Source: Melioribacteraceae bacterium (GTDB lineage: Bacteria; Bacteroidota; Ignavibacteria; Ignavibacteriales; Melioribacteraceae). From it: a DNA stretch of 64,000 nucleotides. Positions within the stretch are counted from its first letter, which is position 1. Every line of letters begins with the position of its first letter. The stretch is from positions 1,612,001 to 1,676,000 of the forward strand of contig DAOSDY010000001.1 in NCBI GenBank assembly GCA_035362835.1. Direction: 5' to 3'. The position numbers were made by a program, and so were the translations under genes. The notes under the pieces were generated by a model that was not told the origin of the DNA, did not search any database, and saw nothing but the letters and a program-made list of their open reading frames with translations. Shown one piece after another: positions 34,085-43,677 of this stretch.

Positions 34085-35233
34085 TTGAAAACAGGATATT
34101 CGTTAGCCATAATTCTTATAAACGCATCACTTGTCTTTTCTCAAAACTACAATTGGGTTAAACACGATTCACTTGTAAAAGCCGGAATAAACCAGATTTA
34201 CAGCATCGAATTTGATAAAGCCGACCGGACTTTCGATAAAATTGAAAAAGAATATCCGTCACATCCTTCCGGTAAATTCTTCAAAGCAATGACAACCTGG
34301 TGGCGAATTCTTCTCGACCTCGACAACGAAAGCATGGATGATAAATTCTATGACCAGCTTGAGGAATGCATCGATATGTGTGACGATATCCTCGATAAGA
34401 ACGAAAGAAATGTTGATGCAATGTTTTTCAAAGGGGGCTCGCTCGGATTCAGGGGACAGCTGCTTGCAATCCGCGAAAGCTGGTTTAAAGCCGCACTGGA
34501 TGGAAAAGACGGTTTAGGTCTTGTCTTCAAATCGTATGAGGTCGATCCCAAGAACGTAGATGTTCAGCTCGGTTTCGGAATATATCACTATTATGCCGAC
34601 GTTATCCCCAAGAAATATCCGGTTGTAAAACCTTTTATGATTTTCTTCCCTAAAGGCGATAAGGAGAAAGGCCTTAAGGAACTGGAATACGTTGCCCTTA
34701 ATGGACGGTACACACTTGTAGAATCGAGACACTTTTTACAGAAACTTAATTTCCAGTTCGAAGAGAATATGGAGGAATCGAGACGGTGGGGAAGAGCGTT
34801 GCTGCGCGATTACCCCAATAATCCGAACTTTCAGAAATATTACGGGCTAACATATGTTAAAGAGAATAACTATCCCGAAGCCGTAAAAACTTTCCGTGAT
34901 ATTTTTTTAAAATCTGAAAAAGGTCTGCCGGGATATAATAAACGTTATAAAAGAGAAGCTTCCTATTACATCGGCCAGGAATTCAAAAACAGGAATATCG
35001 CAGATTCGGCTGCCCACTTTTTTGAAATGTCTGAAAAACTCTCTCGTGAACTGGATAAAGGAAACGAATCCGGATTTTTAATCAACACAGTATTATATCT
35101 CGGGCAGTTATACGATCTTCTGGGAAATCGGGATAAAGCGGTAAAATATTATAATGAAGTTCTGCGCCTTAAGGAGCGGAATAATTCCCACGACATCGCA
35201 AAACAATATCTTAAAACTCCTTACAGGAAGTAA
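34085..35233 (+). CDS. Exported TPR protein
   Basis: The 382-residue protein starts at a TTG and has a short signal peptide (residues 1-19, ending VFSQ). The mature part contains weak TPR-like helices rich in Phe, Lys and Asp, for example ADRTFDKIEKEYPSHPSGKF, YPEAVKTFRDIFLKSEKG and DKAVKYYNEVLRLKER. The central part (about 80-240) is less repetitive. It is probably a periplasmic protein-binding protein. No partner gene is adjacent; the next gene is convergent. Confidence 0.6.
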   Translation: MKTGYSLAIILINASLVFSQNYNWVKHDSLVKAGINQIYSIEFDKADRTFDKIEKEYPSHPSGKFFKAMTTWWRILLDLDNESMDDKFYDQLEECIDMCDDILDKNERNVDAMFFKGGSLGFRGQLLAIRESWFKAALDGKDGLGLVFKSYEVDPKNVDVQLGFGIYHYYADVIPKKYPVVKPFMIFFPKGDKEKGLKELEYVALNGRYTLVESRHFLQKLNFQFEENMEESRRWGRALLRDYPNNPNFQKYYGLTYVKENNYPEAVKTFRDIFLKSEKGLPGYNKRYKREASYYIGQEFKNRNIADSAAHFFEMSEKLSRELDKGNESGFLINTVLYLGQLYDLLGNRDKAVKYYNEVLRLKERNNSHDIAKQYLKTPYRK

Positions 35234-35262
35234 CGGGATAAGAAATTAAAGTTCTGTATTTC

Positions 35263-36186
35263 TTAAAGCTTTGTAGAGATTCCGAATCTGTGAAGCGAGC
35301 CGATGTAGCCCATCGAAGAAAAAGCATAATCTATTACGTACGAGCTAACATTAAAACCGATTCCAAGACTGAATCCTGCTAAACCCGGCGTGGAGCCGAT
35401 CTTAAATTCCTTCCTCTTTTCATTATCGTATCCGAATCGAAGCCTGAAACTGGTACCCAATTTGAATTCTCCTCCGATTGTTATCTGCTTGAATCGGTCG
35501 AAAAATGTCTCCTGGTTTTCGTTCAGTTTATTGAACGACCAGTAGAGTCTGAATGGTAGATTTTCCAGCTGCTTGGAAAATCCGAGCCGGATATCAATCG
35601 GTAATTCCTCTTTCGTGTCGAAGTAGGATGAAATCTGTCCGCCCAGATTTAATATTGAAAATCCGAAATTCCATTTTGATTCAGGGATTTCGTAATGCAA
35701 ACCTAAATCGAATGCGACAGCCGAAGAAGAGTATTCTTCAATCCCGGAATAAATAAATTTAATATTCGCGCCGTAATAAAAATTCTGATCGAGTTTATTT
35801 CCGTATCCCACAATAAAAGCCACATCACCGGCACCGAAATTTCCGTATGTCATTCCGTTTGCATCCGCTTTAGTAAATTCGCCGTAGTTAATATATTGAA
35901 CTGCGGCGGAGAACCGGCCGATATTCTCAAATTCACGTGAATAAACCAGTGAAGCCGAGTTAATATCCATAAGGTGTTTAAGAAATGAAAATGAGATTGG
36001 CGACTCTGTAAGAAAGTTGATGCCCGCCGGGTTATAGAAAATTACATTAGGATCGTCATTGTTCGATACAAAACTCCCGGCCACCGCGGCAGCGCGGGGT
36101 GACGTATCCAGATTAAGAAATTTATATGTGCTTTGCGGATATAGAGATGCCGTTGTAAAAATGAACAAAAGCCAGATTTTTTTCAT
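35263..36186 (-). CDS. porQ: PorV/PorQ-like outer-membrane protein of the type IX secretion system
   Basis: The protein has a signal peptide (KKIWLLFIFTTASLYPQ) and then alternates short beta strands with turns, ending in the aromatic-rich RFGISTKL typical of an outer-membrane barrel. Family markers are TSPRAAAVAGSFVSNNDDPN and YNPAGINFL near the N-terminus. PorV and PorQ are integral outer-membrane components of T9SS, and the window carries T9SS substrates, so the call fits. I place the start at the ATG at 36186 with a GGAAG site just upstream. The frame is open to a GTG at 36207. PorV against PorQ is not fully separated here. Confidence 0.75.
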   Translation of the reverse strand: MKKIWLLFIFTTASLYPQSTYKFLNLDTSPRAAAVAGSFVSNNDDPNVIFYNPAGINFLTESPISFSFLKHLMDINSASLVYSREFENIGRFSAAVQYINYGEFTKADANGMTYGNFGAGDVAFIVGYGNKLDQNFYYGANIKFIYSGIEEYSSSAVAFDLGLHYEIPESKWNFGFSILNLGGQISSYFDTKEELPIDIRLGFSKQLENLPFRLYWSFNKLNENQETFFDRFKQITIGGEFKLGTSFRLRFGYDNEKRKEFKIGSTPGLAGFSLGIGFNVSSYVIDYAFSSMGYIGSLHRFGISTKL

Positions 36187-36366
36187 ATTTCTTCCAAATT
36201 GACGCACGATTTTAAAGATTATTGTTTATAAAGGCAAGGTACTGATTTAGGACCGGTGTTAATCCCTTCTATCGGATAAACTAATCCGAGGAACATTTAT
36301 CATCCCGTTTCTGTTACATTTGTCAAAGTTTAGATAAATTTGAAACGGAAAAAAGAAGGAGTGAAA

Positions 36367-37224
36367 ATGAACGGATTTAAAACCGTTATTCTTATGACAA
36401 TTATGATGGTACTCTTCCTTATTGTAGGTAGCGTACTCGGCGGTCAGCAGGGTCTTATGATGGCATTTGTGATTTCACTTGTAATGAATTTCGGGGCTTA
36501 CTGGTTTTCGGACAAAATCGTTCTTAGTATGTACCGTGCCCGGCAGGTAACCCGTGAAGATCAGCCTCAATTATATGATATGGTTGAAAAACTTGCATCC
36601 AGGGCCGAACTCCCGATGCCTAAAGTATATATTATGGAGAACCCTACGCCTAACGCATTTGCAACCGGAAGGAATCCTCAGAACGGAGCTGTTGCCGTCA
36701 CAACAGGTATTATGAAAATTCTTAACAGGGAGGAACTCGAAGGCGTTATAGCTCATGAGCTCTCGCACATACGCAACAGGGATATTCTTGTCGGCACTAT
36801 TGCCGCAACTCTTGTAGGCACTATTACATTTCTTGCCCGTATGGCCGGTTATGCCGCTATGTTCGGCGGCAGCAGCAGAGACGACAACGACCGTGGCGGA
36901 AATATTTTCTACGAATTAGCTCTTCTAATTGTCGCCCCTATTGCGGCTGTATTGATCCAGATGGCTATTTCAAGATCGAGGGAATATATGGCCGATGAAG
37001 GCGGAGCTAAAATATCCGGTAAACCGATGGGACTTGCTAATGCCTTGAGCAAACTGAACCAGGCTAATGAAATGCTGCCGATGGCTCATGCAGGCGCATC
37101 TTCCGCTCATATGTTTATTGTCAATCCGCTCAGCGCCCGTTCTATGATGAAACTCTTTTCAACTCATCCTCCGATTGAGGAAAGAATAGAACGTTTGAAG
37201 GAAATTGCTGCGGGTCGAAGGTAA
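36367..37224 (+). CDS. htpX: Zinc metalloprotease HtpX
   Basis: HtpX is an inner-membrane M48 protease involved in membrane-protein quality control. The 285-residue protein has two N-terminal transmembrane helices, the zinc motif AHELSHIRNRD (His130, Glu131, His134), two further helices, and the third ligand region SREYMADEGGAKISG. I chose the ATG at 36367 because AGAAGGAG lies just upstream; a TTG at 36340 would add nine residues. TACATTTG at 36315-36322 could be a -7 element at about 45 bases from the ATG. A strong terminator follows at 37232. Confidence 0.93.
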   Translation: MNGFKTVILMTIMMVLFLIVGSVLGGQQGLMMAFVISLVMNFGAYWFSDKIVLSMYRARQVTREDQPQLYDMVEKLASRAELPMPKVYIMENPTPNAFATGRNPQNGAVAVTTGIMKILNREELEGVIAHELSHIRNRDILVGTIAATLVGTITFLARMAGYAAMFGGSSRDDNDRGGNIFYELALLIVAPIAAVLIQMAISRSREYMADEGGAKISGKPMGLANALSKLNQANEMLPMAHAGASSAHMFIVNPLSARSMMKLFSTHPPIEERIERLKEIAAGRR

Positions 37225-37231
37225 TCTTTTT

Positions 37232-37267
37232 ATCCGCCGTCCATGTACCGGGCGGCGGATTTCTTTT
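37232..37267 (+). terminator. Intrinsic terminator after htpX
   Basis: Arms ATCCGCCGTCC and GGGCGGCGGAT (one G-T pair) with a 7-base loop, followed by TTCTTTT. It ends the htpX unit. Confidence 0.75.
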
Positions 37268-37338
37268 AATCATCTTTCGTTTGATATTCCATAATTGATT
37301 CTATAATTTGAGCCATAACAAATTGACGATGGAATTTT

Positions 37339-37929
37339 TTGAAAAGAATATTCTTAGTTTTCTTTCTGCTTATCATCAGTAATTCGCCGGTCCTTCTCCA
37401 ACAAAAGACCAATCTTGATATTGCTTATCAATTAATTTCAAACTCAATTTCTAAAATCGATTCATTTGTTGTTAACAGGGAAAAAATTTCAAATTTTTCC
37501 TATACATCATCCGATTCATATAATTTCCTTAAATCTAAAGTCGCAGATAATCTATTAAAGTCCGGGTATAAGTTCGATGGATCCGGAAGTAATGCCACAC
37601 TTGAATATTCGATTCATAACATAAAAGTTGAATACACCGAACCTTTTAAGGATGGTTTTTTCGGTGAGCTGATGGTTAAAAGGAATGTAATTTTTGAAGG
37701 AATTGCCCTTTTTACAGGACCGGATGGTGTCGTCTCGATTCGGCTGAATGAATCTTTAATTGATAGTGTAGAATTGGGCCGGATTGCGGAAATTGAGGAC
37801 CAATCGATACCTTTCACAAGGGGGACAATCCCGGAAATTCCCCTTTTTTCCAACCTTCTGGAACCAATTATCGTGGTCGGTACTTTAATCGTTACAATTA
37901 TTTTATTTTTTACAGTCAGAAGTAAATGA
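37339..37929 (+). CDS. Membrane-anchored exported protein of unknown function
   Basis: This 196-residue protein was not recognised. It starts at a TTG, has an N-terminal signal peptide (KRIFLVFFLLIISNS) and a C-terminal hydrophobic helix (IIVVGTLIVTIILFFTV) ending in basic residues, so the body sits in the periplasm and the tail anchors it in the inner membrane. The middle (about 25-165) is mixed alpha/beta with ISKIDSFVVNREKISNFS. It is followed after 99 bases by bamD; whether they are linked is unknown. Confidence 0.55.
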   Translation: MKRIFLVFFLLIISNSPVLLQQKTNLDIAYQLISNSISKIDSFVVNREKISNFSYTSSDSYNFLKSKVADNLLKSGYKFDGSGSNATLEYSIHNIKVEYTEPFKDGFFGELMVKRNVIFEGIALFTGPDGVVSIRLNESLIDSVELGRIAEIEDQSIPFTRGTIPEIPLFSNLLEPIIVVGTLIVTIILFFTVRSK

Positions 37930-38028
37930 ATATTTCGTTGAAATTTCCCCGATATGATGATAGCAGTATTTCACGGCTATTCATTTTTACTTATTTTTAC
38001 AACTCGAATTTTTAATTGGGAGCAGTTT

Positions 38029-38781
38029 TTGAGAAATCAAATAAAGTACCTTTCTTTAACTTTTATTGCATTATTAATTGCGGCATGTTCTTCTTCTGTT
38101 GATACATCTCAAATGACACCGGAAGATTATTTTAAATATGTGATGGAATTATTTAACGACGAAGATTATGAAGTGGCAATCGTAGAGTTTCAGAATATAC
38201 TGCTTCAGTACCCCGGCAGCTCTGTAAATGATGATGCGCAGTATTATCTTGGCATGACATATTTCAACCGGGAACAGTTTCTCCTTGCCGCGTATGAATT
38301 CAGCAAACTGATTCGTAATACGCCTGCTAGCCCTTTCGTACCCGACGCACAGTTTATGCTGGGCGAGTCCTATTACCAGTTGGCTCCGGGTTATCCCCTC
38401 GATCAGGCATATACGAAAAAAGCAATCGAGGAGTTTCAGGCATTCATTGATTTCTTCCCGGCCAGTCCAAAAGTTGAACAGGCTGAAATGAAAATAAAAG
38501 AGATGAATGAACGTCTCGCGGAAAAGGAATACCAGAGCGGATTGATTTATGAGAAAATGGAATATGAATACGCCGCTTTGAAATATTATACTTATGTAAC
38601 AGAATCGTTTCACGATACAAAGTATGCGCCGGTCGCGTTATACAACAAGATAAAGATCGAAGTTAAGAAAGGGATGAATAACGAAGCGCTTGCCGATATA
38701 GCCCTCTTTCTGAGCCGGTATCCCGATCACCCGAATGCAGGAGAACTACAAAGCATTGAATCAGGATTGACGAATAAATGA
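38029..38781 (+). CDS. bamD: Outer-membrane assembly lipoprotein BamD
   Basis: The 250-residue protein is a lipoprotein with the lipobox LIAAC near residue 19, followed by repeated TPR-like helices: YEVAIVEFQNILLQYPGSS, FNREQFLLAAYEFSKLIRN and KKAIEEFQAFIDFFPASPK. This is the BamD fold, the essential lipoprotein partner of BamA in inserting barrel proteins. I place the start at the TTG at 38029 with a GGGAGCAG site just upstream; this puts the signal peptide at the very N-terminus. The frame is open to an ATG at 37954. The thioesterase gene overlaps its stop by 4 bases. Confidence 0.88.
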   Translation: MRNQIKYLSLTFIALLIAACSSSVDTSQMTPEDYFKYVMELFNDEDYEVAIVEFQNILLQYPGSSVNDDAQYYLGMTYFNREQFLLAAYEFSKLIRNTPASPFVPDAQFMLGESYYQLAPGYPLDQAYTKKAIEEFQAFIDFFPASPKVEQAEMKIKEMNERLAEKEYQSGLIYEKMEYEYAALKYYTYVTESFHDTKYAPVALYNKIKIEVKKGMNNEALADIALFLSRYPDHPNAGELQSIESGLTNK

Positions 38782-39266
38782 GTACAGCTCAGAAAAAAAG
38801 AAGTAAGTTTGTAAGCGAATCGGTTGTTACTATGACCGAGCTTGTACTGCCCAACCATACAAATCAGCTTGGTAATCTTCTGGGCGGACAGTTAATGCAC
38901 TGGATCGATATATGCGCCGCTCTTGCTTCGGCAAAACACTCGCAGCGCGTTTGTGTTACAGCGTCGGTAGACAGGATTGACTTTCATCATCCAATTAAAC
39001 TTGGAAATGTTGTAACTTTGATCGCCTCGGTTAATAGAGCCTTCAAAACTTCTATGGAGGTCGGGGTTAAAGTTTTTACCGAGTCGTATGTAGAAGGAAA
39101 AAAAATTCACTCAAATTCTGCATATTTGACTTTTGTAAGTGTTGATGAAAATGGAAAACCAGTTGATACATTCGAAATTGTACCGGAATCAGATGAAGAG
39201 AAACGCCGGTTTGAAGATGCACTCAATAGAAGAAAAGCCCGTCTTGAAAGCAGGCCGAATATTTAG
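38778..39266 (+). CDS. Acyl-CoA thioesterase (hotdog fold)
   Basis: The 162-residue protein is a single hotdog domain of the YciA/ACOT type. It has NHTNQLGNLLGGQLMHWID, where Asn and Gly-Gly line the active site, and CVTASVDRIDFHHPIKLGN with the usual Asp. It hydrolyses acyl-CoA to free acid and CoA in the cytoplasm; the preferred chain is unknown. The C-terminus (about 140-162) is polar and basic. The ATG overlaps the bamD stop (ATGA). The next gene begins before this gene's stop. Confidence 0.88.
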   Translation: MSTAQKKRSKFVSESVVTMTELVLPNHTNQLGNLLGGQLMHWIDICAALASAKHSQRVCVTASVDRIDFHHPIKLGNVVTLIASVNRAFKTSMEVGVKVFTESYVEGKKIHSNSAYLTFVSVDENGKPVDTFEIVPESDEEKRRFEDALNRRKARLESRPNI

Positions 39267-41340
39267 CATTTCATTCTTATTAATATTTCTTGTAACCTCA
39301 GAATTGTCCGCGCAAATTCCCCTGAACGGTTTCTGCGGATATCAGGAGTTTACGACTTCAAAAAATCAAACTAGAATTTTTCCGATCGATATAAATTCCG
39401 ACGGATGGCGCGATTTTATCCTCTCGGATCAGGTTACTAAAAAATTCTCGATTCAAACCCGGAATAAAAATATATTTTCCTCTCCAGGCGGTAGGTTTAC
39501 ATCGGTTTCATTTTACGATCTTATCCCAGCGGGACCGGAACAGGGAAGGGGCAGAAAATTTGCTTTCATTTCAAGAAAGGAAAGAGAAGCCGGATTTGTA
39601 ATTATCAATCGCTCCGGTATTCCTTCGTTCCAATTGAAGAAAAAATATGAATCGTATCCTTCAAGCATGGATTTAGATGCTCCGGATAAAAACGGAAAAT
39701 CCCAGATGCTGGTCTCCGGAAGCAGTTTTAAAGGATTATCATTATTAAAAGAAGAAAGAAATAAATTAACTGAAACCTTAATTGACAACGAGCAGATCTA
39801 TTCCTGTTCAAGGTTTTTTGATCTCGATTACGACGGCTACCAGGATATTGTAGCATTAAACCTGCTCAGGAATTCATTAATTCTTTTTTACAACGACAGG
39901 TCGGGTAACTTCCGCCCTTCCCGGTCAATCGGATTACAGAGCGAACTAAAACAATTCAGCGTGGCGGATTTTAACAGCAATGGTTTTAATGATCTGGTAT
40001 TTACAACCAAATACGGTTTCGAAGTGCTGCTTGGCGATTCAGTTTCATCATTCGAAAAGAGAATTGTATTAAACACACCTTTGCCACCGGACCGGTATAC
40101 CATACTTGATTTTAACGGCGACGGGTTCAACGATGTTGCTTACATAAATATTGAATCAGGAAAACTTTTCATTTCCTATGCAAAAAGTTCAGAGGAATTC
40201 TTCCCGTACGTTACATACTTCCAGAAGAAAGGCCTTGTGGATCTATCCGGTTATATCGATCGGGACGGAAGAAAACTGGCAGTGCTTAACTCAGAGGGTA
40301 GAATTTATCAGCTGGAACGGATTACTGAATCTGGCAATGTTTCAATTGCACTGGGACTAAATCCGTCAATTATCGGAACTTACGATCTTCCTGTTTACAA
40401 GAGTAAAGGAATTTTCTTTGTCGATAAGGATGATCTGAAAATAAACTTTTTGGAATCCAGGAAAAGACTTTACGATACATATTTCTCAATTCCGGTTGCA
40501 CAGGATTATAAAAATGTAGTCGTTGATGAGATCAGCAAAGATCACAAAACATTTTATTTCTATTCCGAGGGTGAAAAACTTATTGAATTGCTTCGAATAG
40601 GTTACCCTAAACTGGAATTCTCCAAAAGATTTTTTTACGCAAACGGGCCGATATACGATCTTAAGATTACAAGCGACCGGGTAAAAGACAGGCAGACTAT
40701 TTTTCTCTTATCAGGCAAAGATCGAAAACTCTTTATAGAACAATTTGAATTCAGGGATTTCAGATATTTGAGCGCCGGTGTGGATCAGGTTGCTGAGGAT
40801 GTTATGAATGCCGCTCTTTCTTTTAATTTGTATAAAGAAATTTTTCATTTCAATAGGGAAAAAGAAAAACTTTCTTTGCTTAAATCAGTTTATAATAGAA
40901 AAGTAATTGGTAAGGAAATCCTTGCAAACAGGAGAATTCCGGAAGATTTTAATCCTCTTTTGGAAGTAAAAAGTTTTAACGACAGAATCCGAACAGAAAA
41001 TACTGTCGCCGCTTTTATTAGTCTTGAAAATAACACCGAACTCAGCCTATTCACTTTAAGATGGAGCGGTAGAATTAAACTGGACGATTTTAACCCCGAA
41101 CCCGGTTCGATGATCTACCTTGATGATGACGAACAGAATAGCCTCTTTCTTTACGACCGCAGGAAAGGAAAGGTAAGAAGGGTAAACATAAATATTCAGA
41201 GCCAGGATTTAAGCTCGCGGGATGTTTTTGAATCAAAGACTATCAATAGTTATATTGTCGATAAATTAAATAATAGAAATGAATTTTTTATTTACACCGA
41301 TAGTTCCGACAACCTTATAAAAATAGAACAGATTAAATGA
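39244..41340 (+). CDS. Exported FG-GAP/VCBS-repeat protein
   Basis: The 698-residue protein has a signal peptide (KAGRIFSISFLLIFLVTSEL, ending SAQ). Calcium-binding-like FG-GAP repeats are visible: FDLDYDGYQDIVALNLL, VADFNSNGFNDLVF and ILDFNGDGFNDVAYI. The second half (about 400-698) is less repetitive, with beta propeller-like strands. No T9SS C-terminal domain was found, so it is probably periplasmic or on the outer face by another route. I place the start at the TTG at 39244, which gives a normal signal peptide and a 23-base overlap with the thioesterase. ATG at 39217 is an alternative. The stop overlaps the metalloprotease start (ATGA). Confidence 0.65.
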   Translation: MKAGRIFSISFLLIFLVTSELSAQIPLNGFCGYQEFTTSKNQTRIFPIDINSDGWRDFILSDQVTKKFSIQTRNKNIFSSPGGRFTSVSFYDLIPAGPEQGRGRKFAFISRKEREAGFVIINRSGIPSFQLKKKYESYPSSMDLDAPDKNGKSQMLVSGSSFKGLSLLKEERNKLTETLIDNEQIYSCSRFFDLDYDGYQDIVALNLLRNSLILFYNDRSGNFRPSRSIGLQSELKQFSVADFNSNGFNDLVFTTKYGFEVLLGDSVSSFEKRIVLNTPLPPDRYTILDFNGDGFNDVAYINIESGKLFISYAKSSEEFFPYVTYFQKKGLVDLSGYIDRDGRKLAVLNSEGRIYQLERITESGNVSIALGLNPSIIGTYDLPVYKSKGIFFVDKDDLKINFLESRKRLYDTYFSIPVAQDYKNVVVDEISKDHKTFYFYSEGEKLIELLRIGYPKLEFSKRFFYANGPIYDLKITSDRVKDRQTIFLLSGKDRKLFIEQFEFRDFRYLSAGVDQVAEDVMNAALSFNLYKEIFHFNREKEKLSLLKSVYNRKVIGKEILANRRIPEDFNPLLEVKSFNDRIRTENTVAAFISLENNTELSLFTLRWSGRIKLDDFNPEPGSMIYLDDDEQNSLFLYDRRKGKVRRVNINIQSQDLSSRDVFESKTINSYIVDKLNNRNEFFIYTDSSDNLIKIEQIK

Positions 41341-42977
41341 TAAAATTTTCCGGATTAATACTCATATTAATAGCAGCAGTTGCTTTGAAAGCTCAGAACC
41401 TGGATTCGCTTTACAATGAATTCATTAGAATTAAGACTGTTCCTCTTACTGAAAAGGACCGGCATCAAACAGCAGTTGATAAGATTCCTGTTAAATGCGG
41501 ATTCGGAATAGTTAACGATGTTAAAATCAACTTCAACAAATTCACTCAAAAACAGAAAGAAGTGCTCGCCGGATTTTTAAACCGTCCCGGTTCGGATACA
41601 AGTTTTGTAACTCCTTCCGGCAAATTCAGAATTCATTTTAGGAAGAGCGGATTTGAATCGCCGGTATACAGCTTAAACGATCTTGCAAAGGCAATTGATT
41701 CCTCATACAATTTTCAGGTGCTTAAACTCGGGTATCCTGCCCCGCCTACGGATTCAGGTGCCGGAGGAGATGATCTTTACGATATTTATATAGTCGGAAA
41801 TCCCGGAACCGGTGTTTACGGTTATACTGAACTGGAATCGGAATTGGGAAACGGAAGATGGACAAGTTTTATGGTGATAGATAACGATTTCTCTTCCGTG
41901 TTTACAAAAGGAATTGATGGAGCCAGGGTTACAGTTGCCCACGAAATGCACCATGCAATTCATTCCGGAAATTTCATTTACCGTTCTTCAGATAGTTTCT
42001 TTAATGAGCTTTCTTCCACGGCAATGGAGGAATTTGTTTTCGATTCGATCAATGATTACTACTTTTATATTCATTCTTATACTTATAATCCTCAAAGATC
42101 TTTTGGAAGAGCCTGGATTACTGACGGATACGATCTGGCCGTCTGGAATATTTTCCTCAAAGAGAGATTCGGTTTCGGAATTCTGAAAAGAACATGGGAA
42201 CTGATGAAAGATAAGAGGGCTCTGAATGCTATTGCAGATGCTATAGCAGAAGCTGGTTCAATGTTTAAAAATGAATTTTGCCTCTTTGGTCAGTGGCTCT
42301 ATTTTACCGGAAGCAGAGCGGTGCCCGGTAAATATTTTGAAGAAGCTCAAAACTATCCGCGGATTAATCCATTTATGGTTATGCCGTTCTCCAAACCGGT
42401 ATCAGAAGTTAATATTGCTTCAAATCCGGTTTCACTCAATTACCTTATGTTCTACGATAATTCCTCGGCTGCCGATACGTTTTATGCAATAATTGCCAAT
42501 TCCGATTTAGCAAACGGAGTAAATGATATTACTAAATCGCTCTCCTTTAAATACAGTTTGTCGAATCAGGCAGGCTCCGGTTATAGAAAAATACGGGACG
42601 GCTACTTTACAAATCTTGAAAGCGACAATTTATTTCTCCTCTCCGAGATAAATATTTTTAATAATTCACCAATTGATTTCATTTCAACAACAGAAATCGA
42701 TTATGCTTTTCCGCAGCCGTTCAGGTATTCGAAGGATTCGTTTATTTATTTCCCTGCGGGGAATTCTGATGACGCATACGCTTTTCTCAACGTCTATTCA
42801 CCGGATATGGATCTTGTTTTCAGCGGTGAGGAGAGGATAATCGCTTCCGATAAAAAAGTTCTTTTGTGGAATCCCAAAAACAATAATGGAAGCAAATTAA
42901 AGACCGGTGTTTATATTTACATTGTAAAAAGCGGCGATATTATAAAAAAGGGAAAGTTTGTAGTCTATAATGACTGA
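41337..42977 (+). CDS. MXAN_6640-type secreted metalloprotease
   Basis: The 546-residue protein has a signal peptide (KFSGLILILIAAVALKAQ) and the zinc motif HEMHHAIHSG, with Glu-rich LSSTAMEEFVFDSIND downstream where the third ligand may lie. The C-terminus (about 470-546) is a FlgD/T9SS-like Ig segment with WNPKNNNGSKLKTGVYIY and KKGKFVVY, which probably directs export or display. This matches a family annotated as putative metalloproteases in delta-proteobacteria and Ignavibacteria. The start overlaps the FG-GAP gene (ATGA), so the two products are probably made together. The last 8 bases overlap the ccmA start. Confidence 0.7.
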   Translation: MIKFSGLILILIAAVALKAQNLDSLYNEFIRIKTVPLTEKDRHQTAVDKIPVKCGFGIVNDVKINFNKFTQKQKEVLAGFLNRPGSDTSFVTPSGKFRIHFRKSGFESPVYSLNDLAKAIDSSYNFQVLKLGYPAPPTDSGAGGDDLYDIYIVGNPGTGVYGYTELESELGNGRWTSFMVIDNDFSSVFTKGIDGARVTVAHEMHHAIHSGNFIYRSSDSFFNELSSTAMEEFVFDSINDYYFYIHSYTYNPQRSFGRAWITDGYDLAVWNIFLKERFGFGILKRTWELMKDKRALNAIADAIAEAGSMFKNEFCLFGQWLYFTGSRAVPGKYFEEAQNYPRINPFMVMPFSKPVSEVNIASNPVSLNYLMFYDNSSAADTFYAIIANSDLANGVNDITKSLSFKYSLSNQAGSGYRKIRDGYFTNLESDNLFLLSEINIFNNSPIDFISTTEIDYAFPQPFRYSKDSFIYFPAGNSDDAYAFLNVYSPDMDLVFSGEERIIASDKKVLLWNPKNNNGSKLKTGVYIYIVKSGDIIKKGKFVVYND

Positions 42978-43611
42978 TTATAAAGTAACACTCGAAAATC
43001 TTGTAAAATATTTCGGAAGACGGCTCGTCTTTAACGATTTGAATTTCTCTTTCGAAGCCGGAACTATTTACGGTATATCGGGTCCGAATGGATCTGGAAA
43101 ATCGACACTTGTAAAGATATTGTCGAATATCATCTCTCCAACCCGCGGTAAAGTAATTCACGAATCGGGCGGAAAAATAATTGAGCCCGAAAATCTCCAC
43201 AATTATATCGGTTTTGTTTCCCCGTACCTGTTTCTTTATGATGAATTCACGGCAGAAGAAAACCTCGTTCACTTTGCAAATATAAGGGGGATTAAATTTG
43301 ACAGGGAGCGCTCCGGTTTTCTGCTCAGCAAACTGAATCTTTATGAAAGACGGGGGGATCTTGTACGTGGTTATTCTTCCGGAATGAAGCAGCGTCTGAA
43401 ATTTATTTTTGCGCTACTCCATAATCCGCAGTTGATAATTCTGGATGAACCGACTTCCAATCTTGACAACGACGGTAAAGAAAAAGTTTATGAATTAATA
43501 AAAGAAGAAGCTAAATCGAATATCGTTATAATTGCTTCGAATGAAGATTCAGATTTGCAGTTGTGTAAAGAGACAATTAATATAGAGAATTATAAACGGA
43601 ATAAAAGATAG
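42970..43611 (+). CDS. ccmA: ABC transporter ATP-binding protein, CcmA-like
   Basis: The 213-residue protein has Walker A ISGPNGSGKSTLVKIL, the signature RGYSSGMKQRLKFIF and Walker B LIILDEPTSNLDNDG. It sits directly before a CcmB-like permease, so it is most likely the ATPase of the haem-exporter module used in cytochrome c maturation. The two genes are separated by a 66-base gap with a long inverted repeat. Other ccm genes are not in the window. The start overlaps the metalloprotease gene by 8 bases. A general ABC-2 type transporter is the alternative. Confidence 0.82.
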   Translation: MTDYKVTLENLVKYFGRRLVFNDLNFSFEAGTIYGISGPNGSGKSTLVKILSNIISPTRGKVIHESGGKIIEPENLHNYIGFVSPYLFLYDEFTAEENLVHFANIRGIKFDRERSGFLLSKLNLYERRGDLVRGYSSGMKQRLKFIFALLHNPQLIILDEPTSNLDNDGKEKVYELIKEEAKSNIVIIASNEDSDLQLCKETINIENYKRNKR

Positions 43612-43613
43612 GA

Positions 43614-43667
43614 CTCTGCGTTCTCTGCGTGTTAATCTTTAAAGAATTTCACGCAGAGATCGCAAAG
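43614..43667. repeat. Inverted repeat between ccmA and ccmB
   Basis: Arms CTCTGCGTTCTCTGCGTG (43614-43631) and CACGCAGAGATCGCAAAG (43650-43667) pair at 16 of 18 positions with an 18-base loop TTAATCTTTAAAGAATTT. The left arm contains two copies of CTCTGCG. It looks like an intergenic palindromic element of a kind that is often dispersed in genomes; only one copy was noticed in this window. Confidence 0.6.
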
Positions 43668-43677
43668 GAAAACTTAG

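Noticed and set aside
35239..35265. A hairpin TAAGAAAT/ATTTCTTA between the TPR and porQ-like genes
   Set aside because: The arms are all A and T except one base pair, and no T-run follows, so I do not call a terminator.
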